Of a DNA stretch of 5,278 nt, positions 1 through 5,278 are shown in pieces. The notes below the pieces were generated by a model that was given only the letters and a program-made list of their open reading frames with translations, was not told where the DNA came from and ran no database searches. Made by a program: the position numbers and the translations under genes. How positions within the stretch are numbered: position 1 is the stretch's first letter; the number at the start of each line of letters is the position of its first letter. Origin of the DNA: Pseudanabaenales cyanobacterium (GTDB lineage: Bacteria; Cyanobacteriota; Cyanobacteriia; Phormidesmidales; Phormidesmidaceae). The DNA is taken from NCBI GenBank assembly GCA_022360135.1, contig JAKSDM010000988.1:1-5278 (forward strand). Reading direction: 5' to 3'.

Positions 1-152
1 GAACTTCAAAATTAATCTAAGCCAAAGAATCCTGAGATCATTTTTTTGCTAATGCTTTCCTCAAAGTGAGGTTATTTTATTCTCTTTTAATAGCAACAAT
101 AATCCTCTTTAATCAGGGAATGGGGATTTTTAATCCTTCTGAAAAGGGGAGA

Positions 153-234
153 GCACTGAAATAAGCCATGTTGGCAATGCCCACCCTACGGAATATCAGA
201 GCTTTTAGCGATTTATAAACTCTTATTTCAGTGC
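153..234. repeat. MITE-like element with 13-bp terminal inverted repeats
   Basis: The ends are perfect inverted repeats: GCACTGAAATAAG at 153-165 and CTTATTTCAGTGC at 222-234, separated by 56 bp. The interior carries GGCAATGCCCACCCTAC (173-189), similar to short GC-rich palindromic repeats I know from cyanobacterial intergenic DNA. There is no coding capacity, and no obvious target-site duplication flanks the ends (GAGA on the left, CATT on the right). Size and structure fit a miniature inverted-repeat transposable element or a dispersed intergenic repeat. An alternative is a long-stem transcript hairpin. The repeat ends are seen directly; the mobile-element reading is inference. Confidence 0.5.
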
Positions 235-305
235 CATTCCACCCTGTACCCGACCCTAACCGAGATGTATTCCAGACAAACGATAATGGCTATAGGCCCT
301 TTACA

Positions 306-359
306 TTGAGACAATGGGATTGCCATGACCTCAACCTGGAAAAGCGCTGATTGTCTCAA
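306..359. repeat. 10-bp inverted repeat pair
   Basis: TTGAGACAAT at 306-315 is repeated perfectly in inverted orientation as ATTGTCTCAA at 350-359, with a 34-bp spacer. The next base on either side does not pair. It could be the ends of a decayed small element, a protein-binding site pair or a transcript stem. No flanking gene depends on it in an obvious way. Confidence 0.45.
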
Positions 360-366
360 CATATCT

Positions 367-374
367 GCGATCGC
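367..374. repeat. HIP1 octamer
   Basis: Perfect palindrome GCGATCGC. This octamer is strongly over-represented in many cyanobacterial genomes, and its presence here supports a cyanobacterial source. Confidence 0.85.
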
Positions 375-408
375 TCATACAACGCCCTAGTTGTTGAATT
401 TCCGGATT

Positions 409-416
409 GCGATCGC
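409..416. repeat. HIP1 octamer
   Basis: Second perfect GCGATCGC, 42 bp from the previous one, in the non-coding left region. Confidence 0.85.
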
Positions 417-453
417 CCCCTATAGCCTGACTATAGTGATTAACATCTCAATC

Positions 454-490
454 CAAAACCCAAAATTCAAAATTCAAAATTCAAAATTCA
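454..490. repeat. CAAAATT heptamer tandem repeat (STRR)
   Basis: Four exact tandem copies of CAAAATT occupy 461-488, preceded by one degenerate copy CAAAACC (454-460) and followed by a partial copy CA. Short tandemly repeated heptamers of this type are well known in intergenic DNA of filamentous cyanobacteria. The tract starts about 20 bp beyond the stop codon of the small minus-strand gene. Copy number probably varies between strains. Confidence 0.85.
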
Positions 491-508
491 GATCTTAGGT
501 TCTTTTAG

Positions 509-524
509 GTTCAACTATTTGAAC
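509..524. other. Small perfect hairpin over the end of the 54-residue ORF
   Basis: GTTCAA (509-514) and TTGAAC (519-524) form a perfect 6-bp stem with a 4-nt loop, overlapping the TGA stop (511-513) of the small minus-strand gene. On the minus strand the hairpin is followed by CTAAAAG rather than a T run, so it is not a canonical intrinsic terminator. It may be a weak 3' end stabiliser or chance. Confidence 0.3.
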
Positions 525-675
525 GGTTTTGCGAGTTCTCTTTTAGATAATCAGCCAAAGCTTTGGCAAAATCACTTTCTGAATCTTTCTTCTCCGGCGG
601 TTTTTGAAAGATCATTTCTCTGGTCCACAGGCAAAACACAGCTAGAATGATAATCAGAAAAGGTATTGGAAGCAT
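511..675 (-). CDS. Small hypothetical single-span membrane protein, 54 aa
   Basis: The frame runs from ATG at 675 to TGA at 511. The protein starts MLPIPFLIIILAVFCLW, a strongly hydrophobic segment at residues 2-17, then turns abruptly charged (TRE, then QKPPEKKDSESD) and ends in a hydrophilic, probably helical tail (FAKALADYLKENSQNRSNS, residues 36-54). This is the layout of a small bitopic membrane protein with a short soluble domain. Positive charges after the span suggest the tail is cytoplasmic. An in-frame TAA lies 12 nt upstream of the ATG, so no longer start is possible. No Shine-Dalgarno sequence is visible, which is common in cyanobacteria. I do not recognise the family and assign no function. 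It lies 145 bp downstream of the TPS exoprotein gene on the same strand and could share its transcript or have its own promoter. Confidence 0.6.
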   Translation of the reverse strand: MLPIPFLIIILAVFCLWTREMIFQKPPEKKDSESDFAKALADYLKENSQNRSNS

Positions 676-747
676 GATGTTTAGGTTTTAATCACTGATG
701 ATTCGCATCTCATAAGTTGTCTCCAAGACCATTGCCAAGTATTACGG

Positions 748-764
748 AAAAGAGATTGGATCTC
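748..764 (-). terminator. Weak candidate terminator after the TPS exoprotein gene
   Basis: Read on the minus strand, GAGAT-CCA-ATCTC (752-764) forms a 5-bp stem with a 3-nt loop followed at once by TTTT (748-751). It lies about 57 bp past the stop of the exoprotein gene and upstream of the small membrane-protein gene. The stem is short and the T run is only four, so termination would be partial at best. Confidence 0.25.
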
Positions 765-820
765 ACCAAACTGCTTGTGCTGATGCTAACCAAAGAAATT
801 TCCTGCTTTAATTAGCCCTT

Positions 821-3334
821 CTAAAAATCATGGCACTCGGCGGATCTGGACCAGGGAGATTGGGGCGTAATTTGGGAAGCGGCAGCGACCAACGTCACTC
901 GACCATTGGGATTAGTCATCCAACCTTGAGCTTCTACAATTGCATCGGTTGTGGTGTAAAGAGACTGATCGATAATGCCTGCTTGTGTAGAAATCTTATG
1001 GTTGCGGGTAAACCTGCTAAGGCTGGTGGAAGCCAGGTTAGACGCGCCGAAATCAGCAAGCACTGTACTCTCACTCAGCAGTTCACTCGGGTTGGGCGGC
1101 AACCCTCCTCGTCCACTGATGGTAAATTCATTAACCGTTATTTCTTCCTTTGGACGACAGCTCTGTGCTATCAGGCGGGTTATGTCAACGATATCTCCTG
1201 GCAGCTCAACCAGTCCCTGACTGGGATCAACATCGGGGGTATTGAGTTCGACAACACCACTGAACTCAACCCCTAATTCAGAGGAAGCCGTAATGTCACT
1301 ATTCGAGGTAAGCTGCGGCCGAAACTCAGCGCCCAAAATACCCAGGGCGTTAACGATTACCCTTCCGCCAAAGCTATTTTCAGCATTCGCGGTGATATCA
1401 CTATTTTCCAAGGCAACCAGGATGTCCGAATTAATCAGTAGGTTGCCTCCTGTCGCCCGGCCTTGAGCGTTGGTGGTAATTTCACTCCCTCGCCGCAATA
1501 CTATACCACTGGAGGAAAGGCTAATATTTCCCCGCTCTCCGGCGGCGACTTCAGCCGTAAGGCTCCCTTGGTTGTCAAGTAGGATCGTGTCAGCTGCTAT
1601 ATTTAGGTTGCCAGCCGATCCTTGTCCGGGTGGGACGTTGGGGTTGTTGCTGGAGAAGTTGCTGGTGCTAATGATAGCTCCATCTCGGACGATTAACTGG
1701 TTAGTGGCGATCACTAAGTTGCCCCCATCCCCAGGTCCAAAGATAGCACTTGCAAATAAGCCGCTGCGCCCGCCTGCATTATCGCCAATCAGTTCGATCA
1801 AATCAGCCCTGACTGTAAGATCGCCCGCATCACCCGCGCCAAGGGTTGAAGAGGCGATTTGGGCGCCGTCAGATAGTCGCAAATACTCAGTGTCGATGGT
1901 TAAATTTCCCCCATTACCCGTTGCAAATGGGGCGCCAACCGCAGTGAATAATCCACTGGGGCCCCCTGGCGCCCCTCCCCTGATATCCACCTCCTGAGCC
2001 TGAACCGTCAAGTTGCCAGCATCCCCAAAACCGAATGTATTGGCGAAGATTTGACCGCCATCGGTGATCCGCAATCGCTCGGTTTGGATAGTCAAGTCGC
2101 CCCCCTTGCCAGTGGCTCCCGGCGCCACTGGCGCGAATAAGCCGCTAGGTCCTATGATTGAACCGCCAACCACTTCCACGTCTTGAGCGATGACGCTCAA
2201 TGCTCCGGCGTCACCTGAGCTAAAAGCGCCGTTGGATATCTGAGCCCCATCCGTCACTTGCAGGCGCGCCGTTTCAATGGTTAAAATTCCCCCTTGGCCG
2301 GTTGCTCCCGGAGCCGCGTCGGTCGATAAACGGCTGGTAAACGGAGATCCCAATGGCGGAAATGAGGAACCCGTGACCAGCACGGTGTCCGTTGCCCTAA
2401 TTGCTAGTGTCCCCCCTGACCCATTGCCGAGGGTGTCCGCCAAGATGGCGGAAGCATCGGCAATGGTTACGTTCCGCCCCTTTACCTGGATATGACCGCC
2501 ACTGTCGCCACTGGCTTCGAGGGAAGCGGCTTGAGATAATTGAATATTTTGGAAGTCTGCCACATTTTCGTACCCTAAGGTCCAGCCAGGATTAGTGGGG
2601 ATCAAGGTGACTGTTCCCGCTGCCACACTCCCTAGTTCAATCCGTCCATCCGCCGCTGTCAAGTTGCCTCCCTCCAAGGTGACGTCGCCGCCCACCAATG
2701 CTAGTGTTTGGCCAGGATTCACCTGGAGGCCGGGCGGTCTGAAGGCTCTATTGACCGACGGATCGGCAGCCGAATTGAGAAATAGATTATTCCCCGCCCC
2801 CTGCACCGTAATGTCTCCTGCAGTGGCTCCATACTGCAACCCAACAGGGGCGTTCATCGTTAGCAAGGGGGGCGCTTGGGGATCTGCGGCGCTGAACTCT
2901 CTCCCATCGGCAAACTGGAGACTATCGGCAGTACTGCCAATAAACGAGCCGCCAATGTTCAGGGCGGCGTTGGGGCCGAAGACAATCCCATTTGGATTCA
3001 ACAAAAACAGATTGGCGTTGCCATTGGCGCTGAGCCATCCATCAATATTGGAAATATTTCCACCTGTGATGCGGCTGATGATGTTCTCAACATCCACCGC
3101 ATTGTTGAAGGAAGCCGAGCCAGTGGTGGGAATCGAAAACTGATCAAAGCTATGAAACAGATTGTCCCCCATCCTGTCCCCAGCATCAATGGTGAAGTTG
3201 AGCCCATCTGGGGTCGTAATCGTGGTTGAGAGACTCCCATCTGGAGAAATTTGGGCTGTGGCGACGTCCGGAAAGGTGAACCAGGAGAGCAAGATGGCGC
3301 TGATGCCCCAGAATGGGGAAATATACGGTTTCAT
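821..3334 (-). CDS. TPS-type filamentous haemagglutinin N-terminal domain exoprotein, 837 aa
   Basis: This is probably an exported adhesin-like beta-helix protein moved across the outer membrane by a TpsB (Omp85-type) partner that is not in this window. Residues 1-27 form a signal peptide with likely cleavage at ATA|Q. The TPS domain follows (about 28-160), with NLFHSFDQFSI at 58-68 and the diagnostic NLFLLNPNGIVFG at 108-120. Residues 162-298 match the usual cyanobacterial continuation (LALVGGDVTLEGGNLTA at 211-227, then RIELGSVA). Residues 343-598 are four tandem modules of about 63 residues, each with GxGGxLxI, DGAxI and GDAGxL signatures. The C-terminal part has LPGDIVDITRLIAQSC (711-726), GRGGLPPNPSELL (741-753) and EAQGWMTNPNGRVTLVA (801-817), a conserved tail in cyanobacterial members. 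The only two cysteines are C726 and C834. The start is fixed: an in-frame TAG ends 12 nt before the ATG, although no Shine-Dalgarno is present. The gene follows the metalloprotease gene on the same strand with a 153-bp gap. The family call is firm; the role in adhesion is inferred. Confidence 0.93.
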   Translation of the reverse strand: MKPYISPFWGISAILLSWFTFPDVATAQISPDGSLSTTITTPDGLNFTIDAGDRMGDNLFHSFDQFSIPTTGSASFNNAVDVENIISRITGGNISNIDGWLSANGNANLFLLNPNGIVFGPNAALNIGGSFIGSTADSLQFADGREFSAADPQAPPLLTMNAPVGLQYGATAGDITVQGAGNNLFLNSAADPSVNRAFRPPGLQVNPGQTLALVGGDVTLEGGNLTAADGRIELGSVAAGTVTLIPTNPGWTLGYENVADFQNIQLSQAASLEASGDSGGHIQVKGRNVTIADASAILADTLGNGSGGTLAIRATDTVLVTGSSFPPLGSPFTSRLSTDAAPGATGQGGILTIETARLQVTDGAQISNGAFSSGDAGALSVIAQDVEVVGGSIIGPSGLFAPVAPGATGKGGDLTIQTERLRITDGGQIFANTFGFGDAGNLTVQAQEVDIRGGAPGGPSGLFTAVGAPFATGNGGNLTIDTEYLRLSDGAQIASSTLGAGDAGDLTVRADLIELIGDNAGGRSGLFASAIFGPGDGGNLVIATNQLIVRDGAIISTSNFSSNNPNVPPGQGSAGNLNIAADTILLDNQGSLTAEVAAGERGNISLSSSGIVLRRGSEITTNAQGRATGGNLLINSDILVALENSDITANAENSFGGRVIVNALGILGAEFRPQLTSNSDITASSELGVEFSGVVELNTPDVDPSQGLVELPGDIVDITRLIAQSCRPKEEITVNEFTISGRGGLPPNPSELLSESTVLADFGASNLASTSLSRFTRNHKISTQAGIIDQSLYTTTDAIVEAQGWMTNPNGRVTLVAAASQITPQSPWSRSAECHDF
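1541..2308 (-). repeat. Four tandem ~63-residue beta-helix modules in the exoprotein
   Basis: Module boundaries by eye are residues 343-406, 407-470, 471-533 and 534-598, about 190-195 bp each. The first three are closely alike: GATGxGGxLTIxTxxLxxxDGxQI, then a short loop, then GDAGxLxVxA, then a variable stretch ending GPSGLF or GRSGLF. The fourth is more diverged and has an Asn/Pro-rich insertion (NNPNVPPGQG, 563-572). Repeats of this type form coils of a right-handed parallel beta-helix. The similarity of the first three suggests internal duplication. Confidence 0.75.
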
Positions 3335-3487
3335 AAAGACCGCTAACTATAGGTATAGGAGATAAGTGTGTATGCTTCGCTTGATCCAGGGCCTTGGGGC
3401 TTGGATGGGTTTCATGCGATCGCAAACTGCTATAGCAAAATCTGAGCCGATTTGCCTAGTCCTAGAATTCCCCAATCACCGACTCGC
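3335..3487 (-). promoter_or_regulatory. Intergenic leader of the exoprotein gene
   Basis: These 153 bp separate the metalloprotease stop from the exoprotein start. They contain the perfect 10-bp palindrome TGCTATAGCA (3428-3437), a HIP1 site (3416-3423) and an A/T-rich run CTATACCTATAGTT just ahead of the exoprotein ATG. No convincing -35/-10 pair and no stem followed by a T run can be seen, so neither a promoter nor a terminator is assigned. The gap is long enough for the exoprotein to have its own promoter. Confidence 0.3.
3416..3423. repeat. HIP1 octamer
   Basis: Perfect GCGATCGC in the gap between the metalloprotease and exoprotein genes, 4 bp from the TGCTATAGCA palindrome. Confidence 0.85.
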
Positions 3488-5005
3488 CTAACGGCGTTGA
3501 GCCGCTCTCACCTTTTCACTCCGACGCTTGAGCCATCCCCCGAGACCCAACCAGGCTAGCCCCAGTAATCCTGCGTTAGAAGCGGGTTCGGGAACTGAGG
3601 CGGCTGCAGTTGGCGCTTCTGTGGTTGACGCAGCCGTCGTTTGCCAGGACATATTTTGCCAGAGGCCTGCTTCATCAGCGTCATCTCGCTCTTGCCAATA
3701 GCCGCTCCAACCCCACCAATAGCCGTCCTGATCTGACTGATAAACCTTGCTGCTCTTGATCATCTCCTGCAACAATTCGCCCCGGTCATCATACTTATCA
3801 CCGTCGGTATTTAGCCAAATTGGAGCTAAGAGTTCGGCCGCGTCAATTGGATTTGCATTTATCCACTCCAGGGTGACGCCCATCTTCTGGGCCAGCTTCT
3901 CTCTGGCTAGCCTATTCAAAACAGCCAAGTTGGCAGGTGCGGATGACAGGAGGTCCCAACCAATCACATCCAACGCTAGTTTGTCCAGGTCGGAGATAGT
4001 ACGCTGTTGTCCCGCTTTAAGCGTGGGATCCATAATGCCGAAAGGATTGTCCTGCTGCCGCCAGTGACTCGCCTGGTAGCCATCTGCGCCTAAGTCAACG
4101 GCCTTCCCAGTGGCGAAGTTGGCCAACTTTGTCTCTCCTCCATCAATGGAGAAGAATTTATTTCCGCCACTGATGGTTAAATCTGGAACGCCGCCGTAGT
4201 CGTTGACACTCTTGTCTGACACTCGAAATAGATCAAGCAGGGTGGCGTACTTCATATCTTTCTCTTTGATTTTTTTTCCCTTCTGGTCATTTTCCAGCAC
4301 CACACCCAGCCAGGTCGGATCATCCATGCCACTGACAAATCCTAAGGTATGCCCCACCTCATGCAACGCAACGCTGAAAAAGTCTAGGCTGTCATCCGGA
4401 ACGTTAGCATCAAGAACATCATAGTTCCAACCCACTGGCATGTCAGTGAGATCCCGCATGAGAATATAACCATCTAACCCAGGATCATCACTGTCGATCA
4501 TGCCCAGGGCTTTGGCGTTGGCTCGGGTGATGTTGATCTTATTAATTGCCTTTAACTTTTTACCTTCAGGGCTTCTCGTGTCAAACAAAGCATAAAACCC
4601 TTTACCCTTATCGGTCTGTAAATGATCAAAAGCAATTTGGTCATCAAGAGAGGTGATATCGTTTGTCAGATATCCTTTCTTCTTGTAGAAATCGTCGAAT
4701 TTGTATTCGGCTTTCAGACCTGGCAGGGCTCCCCCAATCACATTCTCGGGAAGCTGGTCGGTCGTTTCAATGAATAGGTTAATAGTGACATCATCGGCCA
4801 GATAATTCGCCCAATACATGCCCGCCATCTCAAAGCCCAGCATCTGTTCTAGAGACGCGCCTGGCGCGTAGGTGAAGTTGAAGTTCGCCGCCTGAGCCGG
4901 AAGCTTATCCCCAATGAAGGCGACAAAGGCGATCGCGGCTGACCAACACCATTTACGCGGTTTATGCGGAAATATTGTTGGAGCGTTTGTAGCTTTAGTA
5001 GTCAT
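3488..5005 (-). CDS. Secreted zinc metalloprotease with PEP-CTERM sorting signal (NF038122-like), 505 aa
   Basis: This is a predicted extracytoplasmic zinc endopeptidase. A signal peptide covers residues 1-39 (basic HKPRK, then a hydrophobic core, cleavage near AQA|A). The catalytic motif is HEVGHTLGF (H215, E216, H219, G222). The classical metzincin third-ligand position (225) is Ser, so the third zinc ligand is more likely H314 in ASHW, followed by a Met-turn GIMDP (M325), an arrangement like leishmanolysin-type M8 enzymes. An aromatic patch YWWGWSGYW lies at 429-437, then a Thr/Ala/Ser linker (456-470). The C-terminus is PEP-CTERM: VPEP (471-474), hydrophobic GLLGLAWLGLGGW (479-491), then KRR (493-495) and a basic tail longer than usual. 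This predicts processing by an exosortase-like enzyme encoded elsewhere. ATG at 5005 is the first in-frame ATG after an upstream in-frame TAA. A GAGG sits only 2 nt before it, closer than ideal. Gene order suggests a surface-protein cluster. The substrate is unknown. The NF038122 family name is from memory and was not searched. Confidence 0.9.
   Translation of the reverse strand: MTTKATNAPTIFPHKPRKWCWSAAIAFVAFIGDKLPAQAANFNFTYAPGASLEQMLGFEMAGMYWANYLADDVTINLFIETTDQLPENVIGGALPGLKAEYKFDDFYKKKGYLTNDITSLDDQIAFDHLQTDKGKGFYALFDTRSPEGKKLKAINKINITRANAKALGMIDSDDPGLDGYILMRDLTDMPVGWNYDVLDANVPDDSLDFFSVALHEVGHTLGFVSGMDDPTWLGVVLENDQKGKKIKEKDMKYATLLDLFRVSDKSVNDYGGVPDLTISGGNKFFSIDGGETKLANFATGKAVDLGADGYQASHWRQQDNPFGIMDPTLKAGQQRTISDLDKLALDVIGWDLLSSAPANLAVLNRLAREKLAQKMGVTLEWINANPIDAAELLAPIWLNTDGDKYDDRGELLQEMIKSSKVYQSDQDGYWWGWSGYWQERDDADEAGLWQNMSWQTTAASTTEAPTAAASVPEPASNAGLLGLAWLGLGGWLKRRSEKVRAAQRR
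4929..4936. repeat. HIP1 octamer
   Basis: Perfect GCGATCGC lying inside the signal-peptide codons of the metalloprotease gene. Confidence 0.85.
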
Positions 5006-5199
5006 ATCCTCATAATTTGTATCAATTAATACACATCTCCTGTAAGCATTCTCACGAAATAGACACCATGAACATATGCATGTTTACAAGGATTTTCGGA
5101 TAAATTTTCTGCTAATTAATCGTAAATAAGTTAGTAATAATACTGATGAGTTTGAGGCTATTGAGATAGGAGCTCTGGATAGAGCATCATCTTAATCAC
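5006..5199 (-). promoter_or_regulatory. AT-rich leader of the metalloprotease gene
   Basis: This 194-bp gap lies between the upstream PEP-CTERM gene and the metalloprotease. It is clearly more AT-rich than the flanking genes and contains a quasi-palindrome AACAT-ATGC-ATGTT at 5071-5084 that could be an operator. A GCTCT/AGAGC 5-bp stem at about 5171-5184 lies just past the upstream stop and lacks a T run, so it is a poor terminator. An AGGAG on the minus strand lies 31 nt before the metalloprotease ATG, too far to serve that start. I could not pick a convincing -35/-10 pair; the composition and length make a promoter here likely but unproven. Confidence 0.35.
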
Positions 5200-5277
5200 T
5201 TAGTCCTCGTTTCTGCGATCGCCCCGCCGTCGCCGCCATGAACCAATGCCTAGCCAACTCAAGCCCAGTAGCCCCAC
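5200..5277 (-). CDS. C-terminal end of a PEP-CTERM protein (partial, runs off the window)
   Basis: On the minus strand an open frame enters from the right edge and ends at TAA (5202-5200). Its 25 visible residues begin VGLLGLSWLGIGSW, a hydrophobic helix, then RRRRGDRRNED. This is the end of a PEP-CTERM sorting signal; the PEP motif itself would lie just beyond the window. It aligns without gaps to GLLGLAWLGLGGW plus KRR at the end of the neighbouring metalloprotease, so the two genes share a sorting-signal subtype and may be tandem paralogues. The catalytic or other domains are not visible, so the product is not named. The fragment is too short to be found by length filters. Confidence 0.72.
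   Translation of the reverse strand: MGLLGLSWLGIGSWRRRRGDRRNED
5215..5222. repeat. HIP1 octamer
   Basis: Perfect GCGATCGC inside the basic tail codons (Gly-Asp-Arg) of the partial PEP-CTERM gene. Confidence 0.85.
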
Positions 5278-5278
5278 A

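Larger units (their letters stand above)
1..510. other. Left intergenic region, repeat-rich, no gene seen
   Basis: I see no coding frame of useful length on either strand; the longest ATG-started frames here are under about 20 codons and have no ribosome binding site. The stretch holds an 82-bp element with inverted-repeat ends, a second shorter inverted repeat, two HIP1 octamers and a heptamer repeat tract, each listed separately. There is also a small hairpin GGATT-TTT-AATCC at 124-136. No tRNA-like or other RNA gene was recognised. It lies downstream of all the minus-strand genes. Confidence 0.7.

Noticed and set aside
1..510. CRISPR array or transposase remnant in the repeat-rich left region
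   Set aside because: The repeats are inverted pairs or 7-bp tandem units, not regularly spaced direct repeats, and no frame resembles a transposase.
830..1276. Plus-strand open frame of 148 codons
   Set aside because: It lies antisense to the C-terminal third of the exoprotein, has no recognisable domain and reads as low-complexity antisense product; the minus frame has strong family motifs throughout.
1470..1997. Plus-strand open frame of 175 codons
   Set aside because: It is antisense to the repeat modules. Its Pro/Leu/Ser-rich composition is the mirror of Gly/Asp/Asn-rich beta-helix codons.
2595..3143. Plus-strand open frame of 182 codons, plus overlapping 2876-3229
   Set aside because: Both are antisense to the TPS domain of the exoprotein, with no signal peptide, domain or ribosome binding site.
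3186..3425. Minus-strand frame of 79 codons overlapping the start of the exoprotein gene
   Set aside because: It overlaps the signal peptide and TPS domain codons in another frame and has no hydrophobic segment or motif; the exoprotein start is well fixed by an upstream stop.
3747..4067. Plus-strand open frame of 106 codons
   Set aside because: It is antisense to the metalloprotease between its Met-turn and aromatic patch, with no features of its own.
4328..4363. Classical metzincin HExxHxxGxxH/D site
   Set aside because: The position of the third ligand is Ser225, so the standard motif is not complete; a displaced His (H314) is preferred.
4946..4948. Lipoprotein signal using Cys20 of the metalloprotease
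   Set aside because: The Cys lies at the start of the hydrophobic core after KW, with no lipobox residues before it; an ordinary signal peptide cut near AQA|A fits better.

Overview
The window looks like a piece of a cyanobacterial chromosome, probably from a filamentous oscillatorialean-type organism, although the genus cannot be read from it. Three things support this. There are five perfect copies of the cyanobacterial HIP1 octamer GCGATCGC in 5.3 kb. There is a CAAAATT heptamer repeat tract of the kind common in filamentous cyanobacteria. Both large genes belong to secreted-protein families typical of these organisms: a two-partner-secretion (filamentous haemagglutinin N-terminal) protein, and a PEP-CTERM metalloprotease.

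All credible genes lie on the minus strand, so the transcription order runs from high to low coordinates. At the right edge (5200-5277) is the last 25 codons of a gene entering the window. Its C-terminus is a PEP-CTERM-style hydrophobic helix plus an Arg cluster, nearly the same as the end of the next gene. After a 194-bp AT-rich gap comes a complete 505-residue secreted zinc metalloprotease (3488-5005) with HExxHxxG, a distal His and Met-turn, and a C-terminal PEP-CTERM sorting signal. After 153 bp comes an 837-residue TPS-type exoprotein (821-3334) with a signal peptide, a TPS domain, about 63-residue tandem beta-helix repeats and a conserved cyanobacterial C-terminal region. A small single-membrane-span protein of 54 residues (511-675) follows.

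The left 510 bp hold no convincing gene. They contain repeats: an 82-bp MITE-like element with 13-bp terminal inverted repeats, a second 10-bp inverted repeat, two HIP1 sites and the heptamer tract.

Functionally this is a cell-surface/extracellular locus: a protease sorted by the exosortase-type system beside an exported adhesin-like beta-helix protein, with a probable second PEP-CTERM protein upstream. That they act together is an inference from proximity and shared orientation. No TpsB transporter and no exosortase are in the window. I found no defence system, CRISPR array, RNA gene or complete insertion sequence. The other long open frames on the plus strand are shadows of the two big genes.
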